Below are positions 15,831 through 24,910 of a stretch of 64,000 nt of DNA, in pieces (the stretch's first letter is position 1; the number at the start of each line of letters is the position of its first letter). The notes under the pieces were generated by a model. The model was not told where the DNA came from. It was given only the letters and a program-made list of their open reading frames with translations, and ran no database searches. The translations under genes and the position numbers were made by a program. This DNA comes from Streptomyces alanosinicus (GTDB taxonomy: Bacteria > Actinomycetota > Actinomycetes > Streptomycetales > Streptomycetaceae): positions 248,001 through 312,000 of the forward strand of contig NZ_BMVG01000008.1 in assembly GCF_014650595.1 (NCBI RefSeq), written 5' to 3'.

Positions 15831-16726
15831 GGCACGCGCTCCGCGGTCGCCGACCACAGCGCAGTGAGCGCGTCGTCGAGGGTGTGGGCCGGGCGCCAGC
15901 CGAGGGCCCGCTGGGCGGCGGAGATGTCCGAGCACTGCCAGGAGACCGGGCCGGAGCGCGCGGAGCCGCCCACGCTCTCCGCCCACCGCCCCCGAAATCC
16001 CGCCCGTCCAGCCAGTCCGTGCGCCAACTCCCGTACGGTCACGGCCTTTCCGGCGCCGATGTTGAGAACGGGCGGCAGCAGTCCGGGGGTGATGACGGCG
16101 AGGGCGACCGCCTGGGCGACATCGCGTACGTCGACGAAGTCGCGGTGGGCGGACAGGTCTCCGAGCCGCAGCACCGCCTCCGGGTCCTGGCCGGCCGAGC
16201 GCAGCAGCGCGGCCAGCCGGCCGGGCAGGCTCGCCGGGGGCGCACCGGGGCCCACCGGGTTGCCGACGCGCAGCACCACCCCGTCCGGGGCCGAGGCGCC
16301 GATCGCGACGGTGCCGGCGAGCTTGGTGGCGCCGTAGAGGGTGACCGGGCAGGCGGGCGCCGACTCGGGGACCGGGGTGCCGGGGACGCCCGGCCCGTAC
16401 TCGGCGGCCGAGCCCAGGTGCACCAGACGCGCGGCGGGAGCGGCCTCGCGCAGTGCGGCGCACAGCACGGCGGGGCCGCGTGCGTTGACCTCGGCCAGTG
16501 TCACCGGGTCACCGCCGGTCGCGCCCGCGCAGTTGACGACGGCGTCGGGCGCCGCCGCCGCCAGCGTCCCGGCGAGCCGCTCGGCCGGGTCGGCGGCGAG
16601 GTCGGCCCCGAACTCGGCGGCGGGCGAACGTCCGGCGGTGAGGATCAGCGCGCCCGGCAGGGCGCGCAGCCGCGCGGCCACATGGCGGCCCAGATATCCG
16701 GTGCCGCCGAGGACGAGAATGCGCAT
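15827..16726 (-). CDS. NAD-dependent epimerase/dehydratase (sugar-nucleotide SDR)
   Basis: A 299-residue extended SDR. The N-terminal motif is GGTGYLGRHVAARL; the substrate-side catalytic block is LVHLGSAAEYGPG, then YGATKLAG (YxxxK). The late RDFVDVRDVAQAV and NIGAGKAVTVREL stretches are typical of UDP-sugar epimerases/dehydratases. In this operon it is the best candidate for a UDP-GlcNAc/UDP-GalNAc-type 4-epimerase that supplies precursor, but the exact sugar cannot be read. It overlaps the downstream spherulin-4 gene by 4 nt and follows the nucleotidyltransferase by 7 nt. Confidence 0.88.
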   Translation of the reverse strand: MRILVLGGTGYLGRHVAARLRALPGALILTAGRSPAAEFGADLAADPAERLAGTLAAAAPDAVVNCAGATGGDPVTLAEVNARGPAVLCAALREAAPAARLVHLGSAAEYGPGVPGTPVPESAPACPVTLYGATKLAGTVAIGASAPDGVVLRVGNPVGPGAPPASLPGRLAALLRSAGQDPEAVLRLGDLSAHRDFVDVRDVAQAVALAVITPGLLPPVLNIGAGKAVTVRELAHGLAGRAGFRGRWAESVGGSARSGPVSWQCSDISAAQRALGWRPAHTLDDALTALWSATAERVP

Positions 16727-16733
16727 ACGGTCC

Positions 16734-17447
16734 TCAGACCCCCTTGAGGAGCAGGGACTTGCGGCTGGTGAACTCGGCGTTGGCCCGGTCGTAGTCGTCG
16801 GGGCGGCCGATGTCCAGCCAGTAGCCCTCGAACTCGTAGGTGTGCGGTGCGTTCTGACGGTGCAGCAGGTCCACGACGAGTTCGTCGAAGCCGAGCGGCA
16901 GACCGGCCGTGTAGCCGTCGAGGGTGGCCCGGCTGAGGCCGTAGACGCCCATGGAGACGCGGTAGTCCATGCTGGGCTTCTCGATGAACGCGACGACCTT
17001 GCTGGCGTCGGTGGTCAGGACGCCGAAGTCGATGTGCACCTCGCGGACGTAGGTGGCGATGGTCAGCGGGGCGCGGGACGCCCGGTGCCGGCGCAGTACG
17101 TCGGCGAAGTCGAGGTCGGTGAGGACGTCGCCGTTCATCACGAGGAACGTCTCGGGCAGCCGGTCTCTGAGCTGGAGCAGCGGGCCCATGGTGCCGAGCG
17201 GGCTGTCCTCGGTGGCGTAGTCGACCGCCATGCCCCACTGGGAGCCGTCGCCGACGAAGGCCCGGATGATCTCGCCGAGGTGGCCGATCGCGAGGGTGCA
17301 GCGGGTGAAACCGGCCGCCGACAGCTGGCGCAGCACGATCTCCAGGATGGCGTGCTGGTCGCCGATGGGGACCAGCGGCTTGGGCAGCGCGGTGGTGTAC
17401 GGCCGCAGCCGGACGCCCTTGCCTCCCGCCAGGATCACTGCGTGCAT
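16734..17447 (-). CDS. Sugar-phosphate nucleotidyltransferase
   Basis: A 237-residue NDP-sugar pyrophosphorylase. The N-terminal signature VILAGGKGVRLRPYT and the K-P-L-V-P-I-G segment bind nucleotide. FLVMNGDVLTDLDF carries the catalytic/metal Asp, and FIEKPSMDYRVSMGVYGLS and GYWLDIGRPDDYDRA are typical of the RmlA/mannose-1-phosphate guanylyltransferase-like short class, without a C-terminal beta-helix. It converts NTP plus sugar-1-phosphate to NDP-sugar for the operon. AAGGAG upstream of the ATG is strong; spacing to the neighbours is 7 and 40 nt. Confidence 0.9.
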   Translation of the reverse strand: MHAVILAGGKGVRLRPYTTALPKPLVPIGDQHAILEIVLRQLSAAGFTRCTLAIGHLGEIIRAFVGDGSQWGMAVDYATEDSPLGTMGPLLQLRDRLPETFLVMNGDVLTDLDFADVLRRHRASRAPLTIATYVREVHIDFGVLTTDASKVVAFIEKPSMDYRVSMGVYGLSRATLDGYTAGLPLGFDELVVDLLHRQNAPHTYEFEGYWLDIGRPDDYDRANAEFTSRKSLLLKGV

Positions 17448-17487
17448 GGTGCTTCTCCTTCGAAGAAGACGTGATGTGCCGGACGGG

Positions 17488-18489
17488 TCAGATGTTGTAG
17501 ATGCCGGTCTTGTAGCGGGCGAGGTGGGCCGGGTCGCGGAAGAACTCCACGGTGTGCGCGAGGCCCTGCTCCAGGGTGTGGGCGGGCTGCCAGCCGGTGG
17601 CGGCGGTGAGCCGGGAGGCGTCGGCGACGAGCCGCATCACCTCGGAGTTCGCGGGCCGGATGCGGGCCCGGTCCGCGCGGACGTCGAGGGCGGTGTCCAT
17701 GACCTTGCCGATCAGCGCGACCAGGTCGCCGACCGAGATCTCGCCGCCGGTACCGGCGTTGAAGGTGTGGCCGAGGACCTGTCCGGCGGGCGCTGTGCCC
17801 ACCGCGAGGAACGCCCGCGCGGTGTCCTTGACGAAGGTGAAGTCGCGGGTGGGGCGCAGATCGCCGAGGGTGATGGTGCGCTCCCCCGCCGCGATCTGGC
17901 CGATCACGGTCGGGATGACGGCGCGCATCGACTGGCGCGGCCCGAAGGTGTTGAACGGCCGGAGGGTGACCACCGGGGTGCCGAAGCTCGCGTGGTAGCT
18001 GTCGGCCAGCCGGTCCCCGCCGGCCTTCGAAGCGGCGTACGGCGACTGGGTGTTGACGGGGTGGTCCTCGGTGATCGGCACGGTCCGCGCGGTGCCGTAG
18101 GTCTCGCTGGTGGAGGTGTGCACGAGCCGGGGTGTGCCGAGCGCCCGCACGGCTTCGAGCACGTTGAGGGTGCCGGTGACGTTGGTCTCCACATAGCTGT
18201 GCGGAGCCTGGTAGGAGTACGGGATCGCGATCAGCGCGGCCAGGTGGTAGGCCACGTCGGCGCCGTCGAGCAGGCCGCGGACCGAGCCGGGGTCGCGGAC
18301 GTCGCCCAGGACGATCTCCACCTGGTCGAGGACGTCCGGGGCGAGGGTCTCCAGCCAGCCGTAGGAGGAGAAGGAGTTGTACTGGGCCATGGCTCTGACC
18401 CGGTGCCCCGAGGCCACGAGGGCCTCGGTGAGATGGGAGCCGATGAATCCCTCGGCCCCGGTGACGGCGGCGAGCGGTGCGGAGGTCAA
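17488..18489 (-). CDS. NAD-dependent sugar-nucleotide 4,6-dehydratase (LegB/GMD-like SDR)
   Basis: A 333-residue extended SDR. Markers are VTGAEGFIGSHLTEALV; the LegB-like MAQYNSFSSYGWLE strand; HLAALIAIPYSY; HTSTSETYGTA; YAASKAGGD (YxxxK); LRPFNTFGPRQSMRAVIPT; and RDFTFVKDTARAF. These resemble NAD-dependent 4,6-dehydratases acting on UDP/GDP amino sugars. Here it should create a 4-keto-6-deoxy sugar or act as an epimerase relative; the exact activity is uncertain. It starts at TTG with AAGGAA 8 nt upstream. The spacer to the upstream membrane-protein gene is 30 nt. Confidence 0.88.
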   Translation of the reverse strand: MTSAPLAAVTGAEGFIGSHLTEALVASGHRVRAMAQYNSFSSYGWLETLAPDVLDQVEIVLGDVRDPGSVRGLLDGADVAYHLAALIAIPYSYQAPHSYVETNVTGTLNVLEAVRALGTPRLVHTSTSETYGTARTVPITEDHPVNTQSPYAASKAGGDRLADSYHASFGTPVVTLRPFNTFGPRQSMRAVIPTVIGQIAAGERTITLGDLRPTRDFTFVKDTARAFLAVGTAPAGQVLGHTFNAGTGGEISVGDLVALIGKVMDTALDVRADRARIRPANSEVMRLVADASRLTAATGWQPAHTLEQGLAHTVEFFRDPAHLARYKTGIYNI

Positions 18490-18519
18490 CTGGTCGTTCC
18501 TTCCGGTGAGTCGGTCGAG

Positions 18520-19890
18520 TCAGGCGTGCCGGGCGGGGCGGCCGAGCAGCCGTAGCGCGCAGACCGCGAGGCACAGGGCCGCGGCGCCGCAGGACAGCGG
18601 CAGTGCGACCGGGCCCGGTGGCAGGCGCAGCAGGGAGACCGCGCCGGCGAGGCCCGCCGCGGTCAGACAGATCGCGGCCGGCGGCCAGGCCTCGCCGAAC
18701 GCCTGGAGCAGCAGCGCGGTCCACAGCGTGGCCGCGAGCGGGAGCAGGGTGTCCGGTGCGGCGCCGGTGAGGCGGGCGGCGAGCAGCAGCGGGAGGAGAT
18801 AGCCGAGCAGGCACAGGCCGAGGACGGCGGCCGAGCGCAGCCGGAACCCGGCGGGTGTGGCGGTGGCGCGCAGGGCGGCGACGGACAGGCCCCGGTAGCG
18901 GTGGAGCAGCCATTCGGCGGGGCCCATGCTGACGGTCAGCACGATCACGGCGTAGGGCTCGCGTCTGCCGTCGAGCAGCACGAGCAGGCCCGCGGCCAGC
19001 CCGAACAGACCGTACGGCAGGGAGGACCGCAGCGCCGGCCGCCGGCCGCCGACGGCGGCGGGGGCCGCGAGGGCGCCGCGCAGGGTGTGGGCGGTGCCGG
19101 CGAGCGTGGCGCAGAGTGCCAGCAGTGGTGGTACGAGGCGCAGCGGGGTGCCGGGATCGAGCCAGGGCAGGGCGGCGGCGCCCGCGAGGAGCGGGGTGAG
19201 CGCGGCGAGCAGCAGCCGTTCCCGGGCCAGCACCAACAGCACCCCCGCCGCCGCGAGATAGAGCGACTGGGCGGCCGCCGCCGCGAGCACCGGGGCGTGG
19301 CCGGCCGCCGGGGCGGCGGCGGCCGTGGCGAACGCCGCGCCCAGGGGTGCGCCGGTCAGCAGGGTGCGGGCCGCCTCACGGCGACCGGTCGCCAGCCGTA
19401 CGTGGGCACGGTGGCCGAGTGCCTGGCCCCACGCCCAGGAGAGCAGCCCGGCGACGATCAGTGCGGCGGTGTGCCCGCCGGGGTGCCACAGGGGTGCGGT
19501 GAGCAGATAGGCCAGTCCCGGCAGGGCGAAGAGCACCCCGCGCAGCAGACAGCGCACCGGGTCGGGACGCCAGGGGTCGGCCACGGCCGGTGGTTCGGGG
19601 AAGGTACGGGGCACGTGCGCGTAGAGGGCGGCAGCGAGGGAGAACAGGTCGGGGTGGCCGTACTGTTCCCTGATCCGGTCCGCCGTCAGACCTTCCGACT
19701 CCAGCAGGGCGGCCACCTCGTAGGGGTGGACGGCGGGGCCGATGCGGTCGGCGAGGCCGGCGGCGAGCCGGCTGACGGCGTCCCGCGCGGGCGTGCCGTC
19801 GTCGTGGGCGCGGGCGGGCGGGACGGCGAGCCGCAGGGCGAGCGTGTCCCGTTCGGTGCCGCCCGGTTCGAGGGCCATGGGTCCGCTCAT
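18520..19890 (-). CDS. Polytopic membrane protein of exopolysaccharide operon (putative exporter)
   Basis: About 456 residues. The ~110-residue soluble N-terminus (DRIGPAVHPYEVAALLESEG, then LTADRIREQYGHPDLFSLAA) is followed by about eleven hydrophobic helices up to the C-terminus. I do not recognise a Pfam family with confidence. Its place directly after a PelF-like glycosyltransferase, with a 4-nt ATGA overlap, parallels the PelF-PelG pair, where the membrane partner exports the chain. Exporter/flippase is therefore inferred from context only. Codon use and GC match the neighbours. Confidence 0.75.
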   Translation of the reverse strand: MSGPMALEPGGTERDTLALRLAVPPARAHDDGTPARDAVSRLAAGLADRIGPAVHPYEVAALLESEGLTADRIREQYGHPDLFSLAAALYAHVPRTFPEPPAVADPWRPDPVRCLLRGVLFALPGLAYLLTAPLWHPGGHTAALIVAGLLSWAWGQALGHRAHVRLATGRREAARTLLTGAPLGAAFATAAAAPAAGHAPVLAAAAAQSLYLAAAGVLLVLARERLLLAALTPLLAGAAALPWLDPGTPLRLVPPLLALCATLAGTAHTLRGALAAPAAVGGRRPALRSSLPYGLFGLAAGLLVLLDGRREPYAVIVLTVSMGPAEWLLHRYRGLSVAALRATATPAGFRLRSAAVLGLCLLGYLLPLLLAARLTGAAPDTLLPLAATLWTALLLQAFGEAWPPAAICLTAAGLAGAVSLLRLPPGPVALPLSCGAAALCLAVCALRLLGRPARHA

Positions 19891-21383
19891 CCGGCCAGGC
19901 TCCCGGCACCGGCCGGCTGCGCGGGTGCCGTCGGCGGCCGGGCCCGCGAGGGCAGTTCGAGGTAGACCGAGCGGAAGGTGTCGATGGTCCGGCGCAGGGT
20001 GAACTGCTCGATCACCCGCAGCCGGGCCGCCTCCCCCATCGCACCACGGCGTTCGGCGTCGCCGAGCAGTTCCAGCGCCGCCGCGGCCATCCTGGCGGGG
20101 TCGCGCGGCGGGACGACGAGCCCGGTGTCCCCGACGGCCTCGCGCACCCCGCCGACATCGGTGGAGACGGTGGCCCGGCCGCAGGACATGGCCTCGATGA
20201 GGGTGAACGGGAAGCCTTCGCTGATGCTGGAGAGCATCACCACGCTCCCGGCCGCGTACGCGTCCTTGATGTCGTCGACCCGGCCTTCGAAGGTGACGGC
20301 GTCCGCGTGCCCCAGCTCGGCCGCCAGTGCCTCGCAGCGCTCCCGGTACGGCTCTCCGCCGCGCGGTGTGCCGCCGAAGAGCCGCAGCCGGGCCTCGGAT
20401 ATCTCGGCCCGGACCAGGGCGAAGGCGCGTATCAGGGTCTCCAGGTCCTTGATCGGGTCCACCCGGCCCGCCCAGCTGAGCGTCGGTGTCCCGGGCTCGG
20501 GCCCGGCCGGCGGGAAGGCGGTGGGATCGACGCCGTTGTAGACGGTGCGGATGGCTCGCGGATCGGCGCCGCCCTGCTCCTCCCACAGCCGGTTGTAGCG
20601 GTTGCCCGGGGTGATCAGGGCGGCGCGGCGGTAGCTCTCCTCGGCGAGCAGCCGGAAGAAGCCGAGGACGAGGGCCTTCACCGGCCAGCGGTAGGGGGCG
20701 GTGCGATAGCCGAGATAGCGCTCGCGCAGATAGACACCGTGCTCGGTGAGCAGCAGCGGGACGTCATGGCGGGCCAGTCCGGCGAGCCCGGGCAGCACGG
20801 CGACGCCGCCGCTGACCGCGTGCGCCACACCGTGCCGGGGCGGTGGTGCGGCGAGCGGGCGCAGGGCGTGTTCGAGCAGCGCGGTGGCGGTGACCGCGTC
20901 GTGCAGGGTGGGCCGGGCCTCGCGGACGGCGAGACCGGGCCGGTTCCAGACCGCGGCCAGGATGGCGATGGCGCGGTCGCCGCGCAGGAACGGGCTCAGG
21001 GTGCCCTCGGCGGCCGCCTGGGCCATCGTGTACAGCCCGGGGGCGAACTGGTCCTCGGCGTGCGGGTCGAGCAGCGCGGTGAGAAAGCGTTCGTAGGCGG
21101 CGGCGAGGCGGCGCAGGGCGCGGCCCCGGGGGGAACGGCCCGCGGGCGGCTCCCCCCACATGGGTACGGAGAGCACCTGGCGGACGTGGGCGGGCAGGTC
21201 CCATACGACGGGTTCGTGTCCGGTGCCGGTGACGGCGAGGATCTCGAAGTCGAGGTCGGGCATGCCCTGGACGAGCTGGTCGCACCAGACGCTGACGCCG
21301 CCGTGACTGTGCGGGTAGGTGCCTTCGGTGAGCAGGGTGACGTGCGCCGCGCCGGGGCGGCGGACGCCGTGCTGAACGTGCAT
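19887..21383 (-). CDS. PelF-like GT4 glycosyltransferase
   Basis: A 498-residue cytoplasmic glycosyltransferase. The opening LLTEGTYPHSHGGVSVWCDQ is the PelF-type acceptor-domain signature. Later, LLLTEHGVYLRERYL, RTVYNGVDPTAF, SWAGRVDPIKDLETLIRA and ISEGFPFTLIEAMSCGRATV with DVGGVREAVGDTG supply the GT4 nucleotide-sugar site, including the EGFPFTLIE (Ex7E) motif near residue 385. PelF polymerises an N-acetylhexosamine-rich polymer from UDP-sugars. GGAG upstream fits the ATG. It is translationally coupled to the downstream membrane gene and is the core enzyme of the operon. Confidence 0.9.
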   Translation of the reverse strand: MHVQHGVRRPGAAHVTLLTEGTYPHSHGGVSVWCDQLVQGMPDLDFEILAVTGTGHEPVVWDLPAHVRQVLSVPMWGEPPAGRSPRGRALRRLAAAYERFLTALLDPHAEDQFAPGLYTMAQAAAEGTLSPFLRGDRAIAILAAVWNRPGLAVREARPTLHDAVTATALLEHALRPLAAPPPRHGVAHAVSGGVAVLPGLAGLARHDVPLLLTEHGVYLRERYLGYRTAPYRWPVKALVLGFFRLLAEESYRRAALITPGNRYNRLWEEQGGADPRAIRTVYNGVDPTAFPPAGPEPGTPTLSWAGRVDPIKDLETLIRAFALVRAEISEARLRLFGGTPRGGEPYRERCEALAAELGHADAVTFEGRVDDIKDAYAAGSVVMLSSISEGFPFTLIEAMSCGRATVSTDVGGVREAVGDTGLVVPPRDPARMAAAALELLGDAERRGAMGEAARLRVIEQFTLRRTIDTFRSVYLELPSRARPPTAPAQPAGAGSLAG

Positions 21384-21503
21384 CGATGGGGCTCCACGGC
21401 CGAGGTGTGGGGTGGTCGTGCGGGCTCGGGCCGCCGGCGGGCGGCCGGGACCCGGGGTCCGTGCGGCCGCGACGGCGGACGGACCCCTCCTGTGGTGCGC
21501 CGG

Positions 21504-23633
21504 TCAGCCGCCCGGGGTGTACGGGACCTGTTCGGTCACTCCGGCCGGGATCCTGGTGTGCGGGGCCGGGGCGGTGGCCGCCCGGGTGGTGCCGGCGCCG
21601 GCGGCCGGGGCGGACGAGGAGTCCGGCAGGGCGAAGGTGAGCGCGTTGCCGGAGGAGGCCGTCCAGCCGGACATCTCGCCCGCGTAGGGCGTGCCGAAGG
21701 CGGTGCCGCCCAGGGTGGTTCCGGTGGGCAGGGTCGCGGTGACATCGGTGCCGTTCGGCGCCTGGACGGTCACCGTGTCCCCGATGCGGTAGGCGGTGAC
21801 CTGCCCGGCGGCCACGGCTCTCGTCCAGGCGGCGCGGCGCCGCAGTTCGGTGCCGATGTCCTTCATCCGCAGGTTCACCAGCGGGGTGTTGTCGTTGAAC
21901 AGGGCGTCGTAGCCGTCGATCACGCCGTCGAGGACCGGGTAGGCGATGCGGTCCTCGGTGAGGTTGGACTGGTGGATGAAGTGCGGCTTGGGGTCGCCCG
22001 AGAGCACATGTCCGAGGGCGATACGGGTCTCCAGCGGCGTGATGTAGTCGTGGTACCCGGTGCTGGTGTCCAGCGGAGCGGTCAGGCACGTGGTCGTCGA
22101 GGGGTTGTCCTCGCAGATGCCGCTGCCGCCCTGGGCGCGGCCGGTGTAGAGCCAGTTGTACTCGTCGACCTCTTCGGAGGCCCTGCCCGCGTTGTAGAAG
22201 ACGTTCATCGGGTAGCGGGAGACCGTGGCGGCCGGTCCGACCTGTCGCTGTTCGGGGTCGCGGGAGTTGTCCGCGGCGAGCCACTGGACCCCGTTGTCGC
22301 GCAGGGCGGGCGCCAGGTTGGGGTTGTCCGCGGGCTGCTGCGGCAGGATGCGCAGCCCGGAGTGCTCGCCCGTGACCAACTCATGGGTGTCCAGCGGGAG
22401 TCCGGCCACCTGGCCCCACACGCGGTTGACGGCGATCTCGTTGTCGATGGTGGACCGGCTGACCCACTTGGTGCTGCCGTCGGCGTCGGTCTCGCACGTC
22501 CACGGCACCACGGTGGTGTTCTGCTCGCAGCCGAGGAAGGCGTGCGTATAGGTGTGGTTGATCCAGCGGAACCGGTCGCGGTCGGCGATGAGCTTGTCGG
22601 CGAGCTGGTCGACGCCGTTGTTGTCCTCGCGCTGGTCGGCGCTGCCCGCGCCGTTGTAGACGAGGTCGAAGGTGAAGTGACGGCTGCTCTGCCAGGCGGT
22701 GGCGTAGTCGACGTCGGCCGCGGTCATCCGGATCGGGTGCGGCGTACCGGCGCCGCCCGTGCAGTCGACGTCACCGGGCGTGCAGTTGAGCTGGGTGTCC
22801 CAGCGGTCGTCGGCGGCGAAGACGTCGTCCACGTGCACGGCGAAGTAGTTGCGGGAGGCGCCGAGGCGGACGCCGCCGGTCATCCACTCCACGAGGCCGC
22901 GTGCGAGCAGCCGGAACTGCTGCTGGTACTGGTTGTAGACGAAGGTGACGACCAGTTCGCGCCGCCCGTCGTGCCGGTACTCGCCGACCAGCGAGCCCTG
23001 CCGGGAGCTGCCGGGGATGGGGGCCTGGACGTACGGCGTGAAGTCGGCGCCGGGCGCGGGTGTCGACAGGTAGGCGTAACTCTCGCCCACCGAAGGCGAG
23101 TTGTCCTCGAAGGGCACGGCGCCGGCGAGGTAGCCGAAGGGCCCGGCCTTGCCGGCCGCGGTCACCTGGGCCTGTACGCCGTCGATGCTTCCCGCGTAGC
23201 CGCCGGACGTGGGGACCTGCAGGCCGGCCTGGGGGCGGGCGTAGGTGTAGGCGTCGACCTGCGGGATCGCATAGGTCTGCTCATAGGCGGCGAGCGCGGC
23301 CATCTCGGGGCTGCCGGCCGCGAACGGGTTGTCGTCGGGCAGCACGACGGCCTGGAACCTGGCGCGCGGCCGGCCGTCCACCGTGTCGGCGAGGAAGCCG
23401 GCATCGACGGCCGGCCGGGTGGCGCTGGTGAGGTCGACCTTGGTGTACGGCGTTCCGGCGGCGTCGAGTTCGGCGGCGATGGCATCGGTGGCCGGGCCGC
23501 CGTCGCTCACCACCAGCACTCTGAGGTCGATACGCGGTGCGGCGGTGTCGGCGTGCGCCGGGCCGGCCTGGAGGCCGAGCGCGGCGGTCAGCGCGCCGAC
23601 GGTCAGCGCGGTGGTGCGGATGGTCCGCTTCAT
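21504..23633 (-). CDS. Secreted Agd3-like polysaccharide deacetylase (CE18-type)
   Basis: About 709 residues. A signal peptide (MKRTIRTTALTVGALTAALG) precedes a ~230-residue flavodoxin/CBM87-like N-terminal region (LRVLVVSDGGPATDAIAAEL). The deacetylase domain follows: FAVHVDDVFAADDRWD near residue 267 gives the metal Asp motif, and RWINHTYTHAF near 361 gives the HxxxH zinc ligands. THELVTGEHSGLRILP, WLAADNSRDP and KPHFIHQSNL supply the later motifs, and a ~110-residue beta-rich C-terminus closes the protein. Agd3 partly de-N-acetylates galactosaminogalactan. It is first in the operon, 120 nt before the PelF-like gene; GGGGA precedes the ATG. Confidence 0.85.
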   Translation of the reverse strand: MKRTIRTTALTVGALTAALGLQAGPAHADTAAPRIDLRVLVVSDGGPATDAIAAELDAAGTPYTKVDLTSATRPAVDAGFLADTVDGRPRARFQAVVLPDDNPFAAGSPEMAALAAYEQTYAIPQVDAYTYARPQAGLQVPTSGGYAGSIDGVQAQVTAAGKAGPFGYLAGAVPFEDNSPSVGESYAYLSTPAPGADFTPYVQAPIPGSSRQGSLVGEYRHDGRRELVVTFVYNQYQQQFRLLARGLVEWMTGGVRLGASRNYFAVHVDDVFAADDRWDTQLNCTPGDVDCTGGAGTPHPIRMTAADVDYATAWQSSRHFTFDLVYNGAGSADQREDNNGVDQLADKLIADRDRFRWINHTYTHAFLGCEQNTTVVPWTCETDADGSTKWVSRSTIDNEIAVNRVWGQVAGLPLDTHELVTGEHSGLRILPQQPADNPNLAPALRDNGVQWLAADNSRDPEQRQVGPAATVSRYPMNVFYNAGRASEEVDEYNWLYTGRAQGGSGICEDNPSTTTCLTAPLDTSTGYHDYITPLETRIALGHVLSGDPKPHFIHQSNLTEDRIAYPVLDGVIDGYDALFNDNTPLVNLRMKDIGTELRRRAAWTRAVAAGQVTAYRIGDTVTVQAPNGTDVTATLPTGTTLGGTAFGTPYAGEMSGWTASSGNALTFALPDSSSAPAAGAGTTRAATAPAPHTRIPAGVTEQVPYTPGG

Positions 23634-24032
23634 GCGGTGAAGTCCCCTCCCCGGGCAGGGGTGAGCACGGCTCCGTGGAGCGGACGCACCCCCTTGCGCG
23701 ACGCCTGCATCCCCCTCAGAAGCCGGTCGTCGACGCATCCGTCGCGTCACATGGTGATGGCCCTGTGTAGCTTTTGTGGTCGAGTTGCGAAACCTGACGG
23801 AAAATCACACGTATCCAACGGCTCACGGGGGCAACCCCGGAAGCGGTTTCGCCGTCACCGGGACGAGGGGATCGCGCCGAACGGACGACTCCGTTCCGCC
23901 GTTACGGCCCTGGTACGACGCACCGGCGGACCACATGGGTCCGCCGGGCGGGACAGTCGGGGTCCGTGCCGCACGGGACGTCGGGCGGGGAGGCCGGATC
24001 CCGTCCCCGAGGCCGCGGAACCGGGGCGTCCG
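23634..24032. other. Intergenic region ahead of exopolysaccharide operon
   Basis: This 399-bp spacer upstream of the deacetylase gene has no convincing ORF. The stretch 23765-23815 is AT-richer than its surroundings and is the most likely promoter zone for the operon. I see no clean consensus -35/-10 or palindromic operator. The other end lies downstream of the secreted-protein gene at 24033. Confidence 0.5.
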
Positions 24033-24560
24033 TCAGGCGCAGAGCACGCGCGTCTCGGGCGTGTAGACGGGCCCGGCGCTGGTGTTGGTGCTGTCGCCGA
24101 ACTCGGCGTAGTAGTACGAGTAGAAGCCGATGTTGCCGTTGCAGCCGGAGTCGGCGGCGACCTTCAGGGTCAGCGTGACGGTACGGCTCTGACCGGGCGG
24201 GATGGTGGCGCCGTAGTTGCCGCCGAGGTTGCTCGGGCCGGTGCCGGAGCAGGAGGTGTCACCGGAGACGCCGGCCAGGCTGCACCCCGTGAAGCTGTAC
24301 TTCAGGTCCGGGCGCTGCGTGGTCAGCCAGGTCGGATCGATGGTCTGGTACACGAACCAGATGTCGTAGGTCTTGTTGTTCGTGATCGTCATCGACAGCT
24401 TCACGGTGCCACCGGGCGTGGTGGTCGCGCTGTCGGTGGCGAAGGTCAGGGCGGCCGGCGCGGCATCGGCCGCGCCGGCGCCGGGGGCGAATCCGAAGAC
24501 GGCGAGGACGAAGGCCAGGACGGCGGTGAGACCGAGACGTCTCAGCAGAGGTGATCGCAT
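24033..24560 (-). CDS. Small secreted Cys-containing beta-rich protein
   Basis: A 175-residue exported protein. The signal peptide (MRSPLLRRLGLTAVLAFVLA ... GAGAADA) is followed by an Ig-like beta domain (TTTPGGTVKLSMTITNNKTY, then GQSRTVTLTLKVAADSGC). About five Cys residues, ending in RVLCA, could form disulfides outside the cell. The domain has the look of an alternate-access/CARDB-like cell-surface module, but I do not recognise a specific family. No strong ribosome site precedes the ATG at 24560. It faces the exopolysaccharide operon in the same direction, 400 bp upstream of it. Confidence 0.7.
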   Translation of the reverse strand: MRSPLLRRLGLTAVLAFVLAVFGFAPGAGAADAAPAALTFATDSATTTPGGTVKLSMTITNNKTYDIWFVYQTIDPTWLTTQRPDLKYSFTGCSLAGVSGDTSCSGTGPSNLGGNYGATIPPGQSRTVTLTLKVAADSGCNGNIGFYSYYYAEFGDSTNTSAGPVYTPETRVLCA

Positions 24561-24910
24561 GGCCCGGGAGGCTAGGCACCGGATCGCCACGGCGTCTGCC
24601 CCGCCGGAGCGGCCAGGCACACCGAACGGCCGAAAGTGATCGCCCTGTGAAGAACTCGTGAGTTACCTGTGACGGCCTCTCGTGGCTCACATCTGTGCAC
24701 CCCGGAGGCGGGCGACGAGAGGGGCGGGACGGGCGTGCCGGGCGGGCGGTACGGCAGCCAGGGTAATGGCGGGGACGAGACGCCTCGCCTTCGCCGGAGT
24801 ACGGCCCACCGCTTGTGAACGGGGCCTGTTCTCGGCCAACTGCCCGTTTCCGGCCGGACGAGGGGCCGCCGGCGCCCAGGGCGATCACCGGGACGGGCCC
24901 CTGACGCGCC

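Noticed and set aside
17435..18913. 492-residue minus-strand frame across the SDR gene
   Set aside because: It is an out-of-frame shadow of the LegB-like SDR, rich in Arg/His/Pro without motifs.
20307..24554. 1415-residue plus-strand frame opposite the glycosyltransferase and deacetylase
   Set aside because: It is a GC-skew-driven antisense frame with Gly/Val/Arg repetition; the minus-strand genes carry full family motifs.
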